Shown: in pieces, positions 7,977-18,091 of the stretch | Layout of the letters: every line of letters begins with the position of its first letter | Numbering within the stretch: position 1 is the stretch's first letter | IMG/VR virus record: IMGVR_UViG_3300024265_000080 | Location: 1-48,308 of that record | Direction: 5' to 3' (one strand) | DNA from: a virus | DNA length: 48,308 nt | Notes under the pieces: generated by a model | Database searches by the model: none | Told to the model about the DNA's origin: nothing | What the model saw: only the letters and a program-made list of their open reading frames with translations | Made by a program: the position numbers and the translations under genes

Positions 7977-10900
7977 CGAGAGGTGCCAACACTCAAGACT
8001 AATTCGTCGTAACTCATTCCAAGCTCAGCAGCCATGTCTTGTACATGAGGTAGCAAGTCTTTAGGGAATTCATCACCTAATTCCCAAGCCAAAAGCACCA
8101 TTTCCGTTTCTTTTGATTTCAGTATGCCGACCCACTCATCTCTTGTATATGACTTGGTATCTGGTGCTTCAATGTAACCAGCTATATCAACTTCTCCAGT
8201 TGAGGCTACGTCTAATCCCCAATCATCCCGAAGCCTGGTATCCTGCCCTTCTGGTAACTTCTCTCCGTAATCAACCATAGCCTGTGTAAGGTCCGGGATG
8301 TAAACATCATTCTTCTTGTCCCAATAATTTTGCAGTTGAGGATATTTTTTCTTCCAGGCTTTTGCTTCGTCCTTCTGTCCAGTATCAGTGTATATAAAGT
8401 ACTGTGTTTGAATATCCCATATTTCTGATCCAAACTCATCCTCTAGTTTCTGGTACATAATGCCTTTCCAGAAGTTACGGAGTCTGTCAATTGAACCATA
8501 GTAGGGACTTAGAACTTTATCATTAATAATATATCCAGCCTTCCAACTCATTGCCTCGTTTACTTCTGGGTGTTCTTCTAAGTAGTCATACCAGGCATCT
8601 TGACTATTAAGACTCTCCCCTTTCAAGTTGTATCCAGCATCTACCTTGTCCCAAATAGTTTCTCCAAACATTTTTTGCCCTTCTTCTAGCATTTCGCTGT
8701 ATCTTATTCCAGCTTCCATCCATTCGCCTTTAGTGGCCTTGTCTGGAATAGCAATAGTGGCACCTACTTCGGCAAAGAATGTCATCAATTTGTCTTGATC
8801 GTTTTGCGGAAGTTCTGATATATCGCCATTGTTGTCGTAGAAATAAGAGATAATATCGTATTTGAAACCGGCTGCTTTTGATATGTCGTCCGTTTCCCCT
8901 GGCGCTATTCTACTTAGGACTGAATACCCATAAGCGATATTTCTTTCTTCGGTACCCTTTCTTCCAAGTAACATAGTCTCTGCAAACGGGTACTTATCCA
9001 TTAATTTTTGTCTTTCTATTTTCCATTCGTCTTTATCGTAGTCATCCATTCGGACTACCAGTGAGATATACTCGCTCCAGAACTGATTAGCAACAAGGTC
9101 GTCTCTTGATCTGGCTCTGGCATTGATTCCTGTAAAGAAGGATACAACATTCCCGTAAGCACCCTGATTTGCGACTATTCCTACTGCTTCGTCCCACAAT
9201 GGTCCCTGATGTTTCTTTGCTTGTTCAAGTAATTCTTCTGGTATATCTGGGTATTTGTCGATTAAATATCCGAGAGCAACCGCTACTCGCTTCTCATCAT
9301 ATGGTCCAAGCGAACGACCAGAAACAAAACTATCCCAATCGTTATTGGCTGAGAAGTACCCCACTGATGGGTCTAAGTCAATTCCTCTGCCCTCGTTCAC
9401 TCCAACTATTGACGTTAACCCTTTGATAGTATTGGTGACTGGTATCATTCTGCCACCCCACTTCGCGGCGGCTTCATCCTCACCGGCTGCTTTCAATCCA
9501 ATCGCCATGGCATACTGCTGAATCATTCCCATGCTCCCCGGGATTTTATTGCTGAGTTGGTCTACTATAGAGCTGAACCAAGTTGCCCTTCTATCCTCAT
9601 CCTCAAATCCACCACCAAGATTTTCAAAGACATCGAGGATCCCGGCCAACGAAAGATATAGTGGGTTCTCTGCGTCTAAACCAAATATCTCATTTGTGCT
9701 CCAAGATTGTCGTAACCACTCAGGCCAACTAGCGTGATGTTTGTCCATTGCTTCACGGTAGTTCATGTAAGCCTGAATTAAATCCAAGTAATAAGGTGCG
9801 CGTTTAGCCCACTGATACAACGTTCTTGTAGGCCAGAAGTGGAAGTTCCTAACCATTCCAAGTGCGCCATCCATACCAAACCTATTAGCGTAATCATGTA
9901 GAATTCTATCTCGTTGAGCCTGACCGTATTGGGCGGCAGCATTTTTGATATGAACCATTCGCTTCTTGACTTCTTTCAAAAACGCTTTGATTGGCTTGAG
10001 AGATTTTTTAGGTATATTTGGAGTAGTGTCTGTCCAAACTGGTTCAAGAGAAGTCTTTACTTTTCTAATTGCAGCTTCTAATATATCTCTCTGCTCATAG
10101 ATATTTCTGCCTTCTGAAACTGCTAGGCTCCCGTCATGCGGAGGAATGATTGGTTCAATGTCGTCAGCTATGCTAGGAACAAGCTCCTCAAGATTTCTAA
10201 TTGTTGCGCCTTCTCCCACTATGTCTGAAACAACTTGGAGCGATATTCCTGCTTTTTCTTCTCCGCCGAGAGTCTCAATAACCTTTTTCATACTATCTAT
10301 TTGCGCTTGTGTTGGCTGGTGGACCATTGTTACAGAGTAAACGTGCCTTCCCGCCCCGGCACTTTTTCTAACAAAGGTCAAACCAAAACCAGTATCCTCT
10401 AAAAATTTAGGAGCTTCTGAAACATCACCTTTGTATCCGAATTTGCTCCAACGCGACATTGCACCAGAGTGATTCTTTCCATAAAGTAGTGTTCCATCAG
10501 GAGCCAGGAATAACGCGTTCTCTACTGATTTTTCTGTAATGTCCTCGATTGGAATACCAGCGTCGATTATTTCCCGTATTTCGTCTGGAGACTTCGGATA
10601 CCTGTTTGGTATAATCCCGGCAACTGTTTCTGTCGGTTGCGGTGCTTCTGGCAATGCGCCCGATTCGCCAGTTCCTTCGGATGTATATATCTTTTCACCG
10701 GCAGTTTCAATTTTGCCAAGGACAAGTTCTTCCGTTTTGTCTCTCATTCCGTTAATCAGTTCTTGAGCATACTCAGTAAGAGCTATGTTCTGCTCTATCA
10801 CGCTGCCTGATTCTTCTATCAGTGGGGTGATTTTATCAATTTCCCCATAACGCACGATGAACTTTCTAAGTTCTCGCGAATCAGTTAGGTCAAGGTCGCC

Positions 10901-13900
10901 TTTGTATGTCTTAGCTCTGCGGACAATGTTCTGAGCCGGTACTGCTTCAGGCACTCTTACTTCTAGTTTGTAGCCAATAATTTCATCGTATGATTCTTCT
11001 GGTACTGGAAATTCGTTCTCTATTCCAAGTTTAACGTAAGACTCAAAAGCAACTTGAGGGTCAACTTCATCTATTGAATTATACGAAACACCAGAGTATT
11101 TCTTAATTACATCAAGTATCTCACCATCAAAAGCGGTGTTATCTACTCGGAATATTTCGATGTAAGGGTTCAAGTAAGCAGAAATAGCTCTTGCAGCATT
11201 GGCACTATCATTCATTCCTGCATGACCCTGAACAAGACTCTGTATTGGACGAAGTTTCCCATCGTAAATCACGGCGTTATCTAATCCAGTTGCTACTCTT
11301 TCGTTTGCTAATACAGCTTTGTATTCTGCCAAGTTATAGATGCTGTCTCGTATTGGACTATCCGGAAGTGCCTCTACAATGCCGTCAACCCAGGCTTGAA
11401 ACTCAACTACTGCTATCTTTCTGGCATCAGAGAACTTTTTAATATAGTCAGCAAATACATACGTCCACATCCTGTCTTTTGCTAACCATTGATCCTCAGG
11501 AATGTCGCCCGGGACAGAAAGTCGTGATTGAATTTCTGCCCATATTCCAGGCAATTCTTCAAGTTTTAATTTAAGTAACCTTTTCCCAAAGTCACGGGCA
11601 TAAGCCATTGCTTCCCTTGACTCCCCAGTTACTTCTATAAACTTATCCTTCGGGTTTCCAAGTGCCTTGTATATAGGCTTAAGTCCATCTAAGACCGTGT
11701 TTGCTGTTGCAAGGTTTGGGCTCGTATGCCTTACTGCTTCATTAATGTATTCTTTAATCTCGATTATGCCATGAGATATTCTATCTGTAACATTTACATT
11801 GGCTTGGATTCTATTGATTCCAGTATTGTAAATATCAAGAGGAAGGTTATATACTTCTGTTTTCTCACCGTCTATCTTGATAGAAACAGGAGCGTCATTT
11901 CTGGCTACATGGGCATCTTCTAAAATATGCCCGATGTCATCTTCTAAATTAATCGGGTCGCGCTGCGGAGCTGGGAACTGTCCCTCAATATCTTGTATTA
12001 AGGATAATTGAGCTTCCAATAGTGCGTCTATTTGCTGCTCTGCTTCTTCCCACGTTGAAGCATTGACAGCAATTTGTTCTACTTCTTGAAGAACACCAAT
12101 CCTTCTAAGTTCTTGTTTGGTTTGGTCATCCATCCATTCCATTAAGTCTTTAGTTCTGAGTGGCTCTCCATTAGAAACACGCTCAATGATTTGCGCTCCA
12201 GCCTTGTCAGCGTCACCATAATGGTTAATTAATAACTGGTAGAAATTTCTAACGACTTCTTCTGGAACTCCAGCAGCAAGCATCTCTGCTGAATCTGGCA
12301 TAGTCTTTGATATTAGATCACGCATTGCTTCTTGAATAGCAGAACCAATAATCTTCTGACCGTTCTTTTGTTCGATAAAGACCATTGACCTACCACTAAA
12401 GTTCGTTACCTTCTCAATCAAATCAATATCGGCATTACCGCCTACTACTGCATTTAATAAGGAACCCATTGTTTCGTAACTACCGCCAGTCGCCTTTGAC
12501 ACATCTTTGTTTATTGCGGTAATTTCACTTCCACCAAAACCTTGTAGGTATCCAGGGTGTTCAAAACCTATCCATTTTCCCCCAATCTCTGCCCATCCGA
12601 ATCCAGTATAAAGCTGGCTTGAAGGCTGAACAGCAGCAGAAGTTAACAAGTCTGTAAGTGCACCGCGAGTTGCAACGGGGAAGTTCATTCCCACTAAAAC
12701 GGTGCTGGAAACATTCTTTTGTAATCTATGCGCTGCCCCATATTTTCCTGCCAATCCCTTCTCTGCCGTAGTCATGGCAATCATTCTCTGGAACGGGCCT
12801 AATTTCCCGCCCTGATCCCAAAATCTTTGAACTGCTACAGGCACCTTTGCTGTTGGGTCTAGCTTCAAGGCGTTCTCAGTATCTATAATTTGTCGCTTGG
12901 TTGCATAGATGCGTTTGATAATTTTGTTTGCTTCATTAATAGCGAAATCAACTGGGTCTGTTCCAGCTTCAATAGCCTTCTCCATTCTATTCTTAAACTT
13001 TACTGGATTAATAGTTCCATCTTCATCAGACAAGAGTTCTTTCAGGTAAATTGAAGTATCTATTGCTGGGTCTGTTAGTGCTAGTTCTGGAGCATGTAAC
13101 ATGCTATTCAAGTTCAACCAACCAACTCTCTGTTCTACTTCATCTAAAGAGTTAAGCCTTGCCATATTAACTAAAGCATCTGTAACATCGTCGGCATTTT
13201 TAAGATTCTGATTAAGTATTTGAAGGTTGAGTTTCGCGCCTACAAGAGCATTGTGTTGTTTAGATGCACCATCTGTAAACCACATTCCAAACGAAGTCAA
13301 GTCTTTATTCATACCGGCAAGATGTCGCGCCGAAGCTGCTGAATAACCAGCTAGTATTTCGTTGCTCCAAGCAATCTCTCCAGTAGGAAGTATTGATTGT
13401 CCAGGAAGGCTTTGAGCTGCGGTAATCCACGCGGCTTCGCTTGCAGCAGCAGTAGCTTCAGTAGTAGCGGTGGCAACAGCACCAGGGAGTGCCGCTTGGG
13501 ATCCAGTAACAACTGCTCCCTCGCCAATTATTTCACTAGCCTGGTTTAGTAACATGTAATCTGCTGTACCTGTCCCGGTTTTAGTAAAAATTACATTTCC
13601 GTACTTTTTATAAACTGCGGCTACCTCGTCGGCTGGAGAGTTTATATATTTATAAGCACTATTTATTACAAGTTTCCCTTTAATCATCCTTGAGATAGGG
13701 CCTACGACTATCGTTGGATTAATGAGCGTGTAGCCAAGAGCTTGTGAAAAAGGTTGCTCCATAGAAAGTGCCACAAGGTCTGGGTTCTGTCCTCCAGTTA
13801 CTCGATCTTCAAACTCTTTTATAGCATCCGTGTCTCGATAAGCTAAAGAGTAGGCAAATCTTGATAGCTCCTTTGACCTAGCTCGATATTCTGGTACTTC

Positions 13901-14983
13901 GCTAAGTTTTACATCACCCCTTGCTAGTCTGACAAGTGAAAGAAACATGTTCCCGTAAAATTTTTGTGGTTGAATCCTATCAAAATAATCATATAACCAA
14001 TGATCTTTGAGTTTTTCTTCTCTAAACGCTTTTGACGGAGGCATAAATCCATGTTCTTGCTCAAATAACAATTCGGCTTCTTCGCGATTTTGCTCTGTTT
14101 TTTGCCAAAGCAAAGGATCTCCTGTTTCAGCTATAAGTTGAAATGCGAGGTTTGTTGGCATATACAATCTTTGCATAAGTTTCCCAATACCCGTCGTTGC
14201 ATAATCGTAACCAAGGGCAAACTTAGCTTGTCCGTATGAACCTTCACCTATACCAAACTGTTTTGTACTGTATGCTAAAACATATTCTTTATCTGCGTCG
14301 TAATCTTCACCAAGTTCTTCTGCTAAAGCAGCTTGTACCTTTATTTCTTCTCGTATCTCTGCGTCAATTGCATCAAGGTTGTCGGAATATTTTCGCATTG
14401 GGGCAAGGCTATCATTTCCATAATAAGGAGTTTCTCCATCATATTGCCAGCCAGAGGCTTGCCCTGGCAAAGATTCTCCGTACTTGTTTAATAGTTTACC
14501 GTCGTCGCCTTTGGGTAAAGTCGTTTCGTCCCAAGCAGTATTCGCCGAGCCTCTCCCAAAAGTAGCTGGATCAGTTCTGTAATATGACATCATTTGCGGA
14601 TTAACTTTTTCTGTAATTTTTCTTTCATAATGCGACCAATCAACAGAAGTAAGTGGTTCTCCACCTGGAATAACGCTACCTTGCTCAAGTATTTTCTTTT
14701 CGTAGAAGTGTCGGTCTAATCCAGCATAAGGTATTTCGGTCTGGCTATTTTTCCTTTTTTCTTCCGAAGCCCAATATGCTTCTAGCTTTAATCTGTTATT
14801 GTTCTGCCACTTAGCGTCCCTTTTCTCAATCTCGGTACGATACCATTGCTGTAATACTGGATCGCCACGCTTCTTACGCGCATCTTTCTTTTGCTGATCG
14901 CGTATTCTATCGCCCATGCTAGGCTTATCTTCTTCTGTTGCCTTTGGAGGTTTACCACCAAATATATCTGTTGGGAATACCAT
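7973..14983 (-). CDS. giant virion-associated protein, polyvalent-like
   Basis: This 2336-aa protein occupies 15% of the genome. The N-terminus (residues 1-110) is charged and helical (RIRDQQKKDARKKRGDPVLQ). The middle is a mosaic of helical and mixed segments, including an Ala/Thr-rich linker near residue 510. A mixed alpha/beta segment lies near 1550-1650 (FLAPDGTLLYGKNHSG, then RHVYSVTMVHQPTQAQIDSM) and resembles modules found in large polyvalent phage proteins. Near residue 1750 a Trp/Tyr-rich helical region begins (VRNFHFWPTRTLYQWAKR) and runs to the C-terminus. I see no signal peptide or clear catalytic motif. Between the portal-side genes and the scaffold, a protein of this size could be an ejected internal protein. 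A polyvalent enzyme delivered with the DNA is the alternative. Confidence 0.7.
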   Translation of the reverse strand: MVFPTDIFGGKPPKATEEDKPSMGDRIRDQQKKDARKKRGDPVLQQWYRTEIEKRDAKWQNNNRLKLEAYWASEEKRKNSQTEIPYAGLDRHFYEKKILEQGSVIPGGEPLTSVDWSHYERKITEKVNPQMMSYYRTDPATFGRGSANTAWDETTLPKGDDGKLLNKYGESLPGQASGWQYDGETPYYGNDSLAPMRKYSDNLDAIDAEIREEIKVQAALAEELGEDYDADKEYVLAYSTKQFGIGEGSYGQAKFALGYDYATTGIGKLMQRLYMPTNLAFQLIAETGDPLLWQKTEQNREEAELLFEQEHGFMPPSKAFREEKLKDHWLYDYFDRIQPQKFYGNMFLSLVRLARGDVKLSEVPEYRARSKELSRFAYSLAYRDTDAIKEFEDRVTGGQNPDLVALSMEQPFSQALGYTLINPTIVVGPISRMIKGKLVINSAYKYINSPADEVAAVYKKYGNVIFTKTGTGTADYMLLNQASEIIGEGAVVTGSQAALPGAVATATTEATAAASEAAWITAAQSLPGQSILPTGEIAWSNEILAGYSAASARHLAGMNKDLTSFGMWFTDGASKQHNALVGAKLNLQILNQNLKNADDVTDALVNMARLNSLDEVEQRVGWLNLNSMLHAPELALTDPAIDTSIYLKELLSDEDGTINPVKFKNRMEKAIEAGTDPVDFAINEANKIIKRIYATKRQIIDTENALKLDPTAKVPVAVQRFWDQGGKLGPFQRMIAMTTAEKGLAGKYGAAHRLQKNVSSTVLVGMNFPVATRGALTDLLTSAAVQPSSQLYTGFGWAEIGGKWIGFEHPGYLQGFGGSEITAINKDVSKATGGSYETMGSLLNAVVGGNADIDLIEKVTNFSGRSMVFIEQKNGQKIIGSAIQEAMRDLISKTMPDSAEMLAAGVPEEVVRNFYQLLINHYGDADKAGAQIIERVSNGEPLRTKDLMEWMDDQTKQELRRIGVLQEVEQIAVNASTWEEAEQQIDALLEAQLSLIQDIEGQFPAPQRDPINLEDDIGHILEDAHVARNDAPVSIKIDGEKTEVYNLPLDIYNTGINRIQANVNVTDRISHGIIEIKEYINEAVRHTSPNLATANTVLDGLKPIYKALGNPKDKFIEVTGESREAMAYARDFGKRLLKLKLEELPGIWAEIQSRLSVPGDIPEDQWLAKDRMWTYVFADYIKKFSDARKIAVVEFQAWVDGIVEALPDSPIRDSIYNLAEYKAVLANERVATGLDNAVIYDGKLRPIQSLVQGHAGMNDSANAARAISAYLNPYIEIFRVDNTAFDGEILDVIKKYSGVSYNSIDEVDPQVAFESYVKLGIENEFPVPEESYDEIIGYKLEVRVPEAVPAQNIVRRAKTYKGDLDLTDSRELRKFIVRYGEIDKITPLIEESGSVIEQNIALTEYAQELINGMRDKTEELVLGKIETAGEKIYTSEGTGESGALPEAPQPTETVAGIIPNRYPKSPDEIREIIDAGIPIEDITEKSVENALFLAPDGTLLYGKNHSGAMSRWSKFGYKGDVSEAPKFLEDTGFGLTFVRKSAGAGRHVYSVTMVHQPTQAQIDSMKKVIETLGGEEKAGISLQVVSDIVGEGATIRNLEELVPSIADDIEPIIPPHDGSLAVSEGRNIYEQRDILEAAIRKVKTSLEPVWTDTTPNIPKKSLKPIKAFLKEVKKRMVHIKNAAAQYGQAQRDRILHDYANRFGMDGALGMVRNFHFWPTRTLYQWAKRAPYYLDLIQAYMNYREAMDKHHASWPEWLRQSWSTNEIFGLDAENPLYLSLAGILDVFENLGGGFEDEDRRATWFSSIVDQLSNKIPGSMGMIQQYAMAIGLKAAGEDEAAAKWGGRMIPVTNTIKGLTSIVGVNEGRGIDLDPSVGYFSANNDWDSFVSGRSLGPYDEKRVAVALGYLIDKYPDIPEELLEQAKKHQGPLWDEAVGIVANQGAYGNVVSFFTGINARARSRDDLVANQFWSEYISLVVRMDDYDKDEWKIERQKLMDKYPFAETMLLGRKGTEERNIAYGYSVLSRIAPGETDDISKAAGFKYDIISYFYDNNGDISELPQNDQDKLMTFFAEVGATIAIPDKATKGEWMEAGIRYSEMLEEGQKMFGETIWDKVDAGYNLKGESLNSQDAWYDYLEEHPEVNEAMSWKAGYIINDKVLSPYYGSIDRLRNFWKGIMYQKLEDEFGSEIWDIQTQYFIYTDTGQKDEAKAWKKKYPQLQNYWDKKNDVYIPDLTQAMVDYGEKLPEGQDTRLRDDWGLDVASTGEVDIAGYIEAPDTKSYTRDEWVGILKSKETEMVLLAWELGDEFPKDLLPHVQDMAAELGMSYDELVLSVGTSR

Positions 14984-16063
14984 TTATATACTCCAGCTTG
15001 TTAATCCAAAATAAGATGCTCTTTCACCACTCGCAGGTTTTTGACTTGGACTCCTATATCCACCGCCGCCGTATTCGTACTGAGGATATTCATAACCGCC
15101 GCCATATCCACCATATCCGCCAGTTCCAGTAGGCCATTCAATCACATCAAAAAATTCGCCAGTGAATAAAGCAGAGTCATCTACCATTGCCCAAAAAGCC
15201 TGTACTTCGCCAGGATTTCTTGGATCAATTTCATTAATCTCGTACAGGGAATCAAAATAATTCACTTTACCCCTGTCTACCCATTGGTCGCTTTCATCAA
15301 GAGCCCATCTATCGTGAAGGGGCACACCAGGCATTTCGTACATACCTCGTTGCCCATACTTCCCTATGTCTTTCTCGGCTTGCACTTCAGGATCATAGTA
15401 ATCAGCCCCAAACTTGGACATTTGGTATGAGTAGTTTTTTCTTTTGCTCAATTCGATATTCTTTTCAGTAACGAGAGCATTTAATTTTTCGTCCATATCC
15501 TCAATAGGGGTATCCCAGACTTCGGCAAATCTTGGGTCTTGCCAATATGGATTAACTTGTGCTGGATTCCATGCGCCAGCAGGAGTTTCTATACTGTAAT
15601 CTTCTGTACCCATGGTAGCGATAAACTCAGTAAATTGAGGCATATTCCAATCTCGGGGGGACTTCATACCACCTTCGGTTTCTTCAGCAGTTCCATACCC
15701 GGGATCAAAGTATTTAGGAGGAATATTTACCGAAGCACCCGCTGGAGGTTTTTGTGTTGTATTAACTTTAGCCGTACTGCCTGGTGGTAAATCATATTTC
15801 TCGTCAAGAGATGCCCAACTATCGCCAACGCTGGCAACAGCAGTATACTTGGTAGGAACTTTCCCACCTTGAATTTGCGTTCCGATACGACGATCAGTTA
15901 TTGTTGCTGCTGCTTTTCTCTTTGCGTTTGCTCTCCTTGCTTCTTGTTTATCAAGTTGTCGCCGAGTTAATGCAGAACCGCCCCGTTGCCTTCTTTTGGC
16001 TGCTGATTTTGACCCATATTTTGATTGTTGGTACGAACCAACTCGACGATCACCTATCGCCAT
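14984..16063 (-). CDS. LysM-like domain virion protein
   Basis: This 359-aa protein has a strongly basic N-terminal ~55 residues (KSAAKRRQRGGSALTRRQLD). A LysM-like module covers about residues 75-115: KYTAVASVGDSWASLDEKYD, then N and a VNIPP ending, matching the Vxx-GDs-x-L-y-N-G-iP layout. The middle is acidic and the C-terminus Gly/Tyr-rich (GGYGGYGGGYEYPQYEYGGG). LysM binds peptidoglycan or chitin-like glycans, so this may be a virion protein that touches the cell wall during entry. It directly abuts the giant gene (TAA-ATG) and overlaps the preceding small gene. Confidence 0.65.
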   Translation of the reverse strand: MAIGDRRVGSYQQSKYGSKSAAKRRQRGGSALTRRQLDKQEARRANAKRKAAATITDRRIGTQIQGGKVPTKYTAVASVGDSWASLDEKYDLPPGSTAKVNTTQKPPAGASVNIPPKYFDPGYGTAEETEGGMKSPRDWNMPQFTEFIATMGTEDYSIETPAGAWNPAQVNPYWQDPRFAEVWDTPIEDMDEKLNALVTEKNIELSKRKNYSYQMSKFGADYYDPEVQAEKDIGKYGQRGMYEMPGVPLHDRWALDESDQWVDRGKVNYFDSLYEINEIDPRNPGEVQAFWAMVDDSALFTGEFFDVIEWPTGTGGYGGYGGGYEYPQYEYGGGGYRSPSQKPASGERASYFGLTSWSI

Positions 16064-16205
16064 CTTCCTCCTCCTTTGCCCACTCTGATTCTTTTATTTC
16101 TTTAGCCTCCACTCCACCCCAAGCAGCTTCGTATTTCGCTATAGCTTCATCAGCGTATATATCTGCCCTTGTAACCATGACTTCTAGTTCTTGCGATTTG
16201 TTCAT
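16050..16205 (-). CDS. 51-aa coupled virion-operon protein
   Basis: This short acidic protein (MNKSQELEVMVTRADIYADE..., ending EWAKEEEDGDR) is predicted all helix. The start overlaps the portal stop as ATGA and the end overlaps the LysM gene by 14 bases. It fills an otherwise empty gap exactly. The tight coupling is the main support. The function is unknown; a small head-joining or chaperone peptide is possible. Confidence 0.65.
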   Translation of the reverse strand: MNKSQELEVMVTRADIYADEAIAKYEAAWGGVEAKEIKESEWAKEEEDGDR

Positions 16206-18091
16206 ATTCCTCCACCGCCTCTGTCAACTCCGGTAGATCCTTCTTTTGTTAATCCTGATGGGTTTACTATATTTGGACTTTCTCCTCCTAATGCCGGGTT
16301 GTTCCCCGCCCCTCCCGTTGCCCTAGATGGAATTGTTTTACGTTCTCCACCAGTTTTGGAAGGAGCAAGATCGCTAGCTCCTGCTGTTCGTGATTGACTC
16401 ATTGACTCCTCGTTCATTCCACCTTGGGCGTTCTGTATTATTTCCATTTGCTGTTGTCGTTGAGCCTGTTGCGCACCCATTTGTAATTGCATCTGCTTGG
16501 CTTGAATTTTCAAATCCGATTCTGCATCCATTTCTCTAATTCGTCTTTCAATGGCAGCTTGGTTTAGTCTCTCCTGATTGGCTCTTGCCAGCATTTCCTC
16601 TGGGTTAGAGATATCAAGTTTCTTGGCTGCGTCAACAAATGAAATTCCTAAGTCTCGCATCAACATAGTTGCTGCATTTATCTGTTGTAGTTCGTCTGTT
16701 GGAATGTGGTGAGATAGACTTACATTGACATATATATCTTGTGGGTCAATGTGTTCTTTCTTCTGTACAAGTTCTTTTCCCATACTGGCATCTTGGAAAC
16801 CGTATCCAACAAGGTCATCACCTGTATGAGCTGTCCACCGAAGAATATTCTCTCCAATAGTACTCAATGCTCTTTCTGCAAGGCGCTTTGGAGGATCCAA
16901 CGCTGTAGTAGCTTGTTTTATCTGAGCGTTCACAGTAGCAAAAGCAGTACCGGAAGGTGAGTCTAGTTCGGTCAATGCTTTCAATCCTGTAAGTTGGTTG
17001 AAAGTTCCTTCAAGTCTATCGTGAACAAGTAGCAAGTTATCATCAATGCTAGGTGGATCCAGCTTTTCGTACTTCTCGCCGGGTTTCAAAATAATATTTT
17101 GGTTTATATCGCCGTAATCAACCCTTACTGTTTCACCACTCGGGGATGTTATGATGCCTCTAGGGGCTGCTCTGTAAGCAGTTACTTCGGAGAACGCCAT
17201 ACTTTGAAGAAGACACATCAGTTCCCATTGTTCTGTGTGAACGAGAGGACCAAGGATAGGTCGTACTTTATGATCTTCCTCGGTAGCAAGGGCTGTCCCA
17301 CCTTCGACGATAGTCCAGGGAAGGAACGGTAATTCCATTTCTCCCTGTTCGATTATCCACCCACCAGCCGTAGGGCTTGCTAATACATCATCTGTAGTAG
17401 GTTTAGATATTCTTACAATACGCTCGTCGTAACTCCAGTAATCAAAGACACTCACGTATTGTTCTGTTGGTGATCCTTCTATCGCTTGCTGTAATTTCTT
17501 GGCTTTACTCCCAAAGAAAATAGCAGCATCTTTAGCTCTCATTACTTTAGCACTAAGAACACTCTCTAATCCGAGTGGAGAGAACCTTGAGTGGATATTC
17601 TTCGGGTTCTCAATCAGTGTCATAAACCCGTCTTGGTTCAAGGCTGCCTTATATTGAGCAGAGGTATTTCCTTCCATCTGCCATTTTATCGGAACAGTAA
17701 AGGCTGCAATGGAATCATATCTAAGAGCGGATTCAACCAGTTCGAGGATGAATGAATTTTTACCGCGCTTATCCATTTGCTGAAATTGCCAAGCAAGGTT
17801 CTGTTCTAGCGCGTTTGCTCTCTTGATAGTTTCGGGCTCATCGTTGAGCGGTTGAATAAAGAAACTTGGCTCAATGGTAGTCAACACCTTTTTGCCAGTA
17901 ACGATAACAGTAAGTGGTATACTGGAAACGATATTCCTCATCCATTTCTGGTTCTTCATCTTTGCGGGAAGTTCATAATCAAGCTGAACCGCCTTGTCGA
18001 TATTCTTCCAGTGTTTTATTTTATCATCGTCATTGGTAATCATTTCTTCCCAAAGACTTGTGTAATATCCTATGTTCTTTTTCTTCGCCAT
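16202..18091 (-). CDS. portal protein
   Basis: This 629-aa protein lies directly downstream of the large terminase, as portals do. The N-terminal half is mixed alpha/beta with a helical KRANALEQNLAWQFQQMDKR segment, then barrel-like strands (VSVFDYWSYDERIVRIS). A long helical stem follows around LTGLKALTELDSPSGTAFAT. Residues ~520-580 form a Gln/Met-rich helix (QAKQMQLQMGAQQAQRQQQM), typical of the portal crown. The tail of the protein is disordered and Gly-rich. The ring forms the DNA channel and terminase dock. The ATG at 18091 lies behind GGAG and overlaps the terminase end by 62 bases. Confidence 0.85.
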   Translation of the reverse strand: MAKKKNIGYYTSLWEEMITNDDDKIKHWKNIDKAVQLDYELPAKMKNQKWMRNIVSSIPLTVIVTGKKVLTTIEPSFFIQPLNDEPETIKRANALEQNLAWQFQQMDKRGKNSFILELVESALRYDSIAAFTVPIKWQMEGNTSAQYKAALNQDGFMTLIENPKNIHSRFSPLGLESVLSAKVMRAKDAAIFFGSKAKKLQQAIEGSPTEQYVSVFDYWSYDERIVRISKPTTDDVLASPTAGGWIIEQGEMELPFLPWTIVEGGTALATEEDHKVRPILGPLVHTEQWELMCLLQSMAFSEVTAYRAAPRGIITSPSGETVRVDYGDINQNIILKPGEKYEKLDPPSIDDNLLLVHDRLEGTFNQLTGLKALTELDSPSGTAFATVNAQIKQATTALDPPKRLAERALSTIGENILRWTAHTGDDLVGYGFQDASMGKELVQKKEHIDPQDIYVNVSLSHHIPTDELQQINAATMLMRDLGISFVDAAKKLDISNPEEMLARANQERLNQAAIERRIREMDAESDLKIQAKQMQLQMGAQQAQRQQQMEIIQNAQGGMNEESMSQSRTAGASDLAPSKTGGERKTIPSRATGGAGNNPALGGESPNIVNPSGLTKEGSTGVDRGGGGI

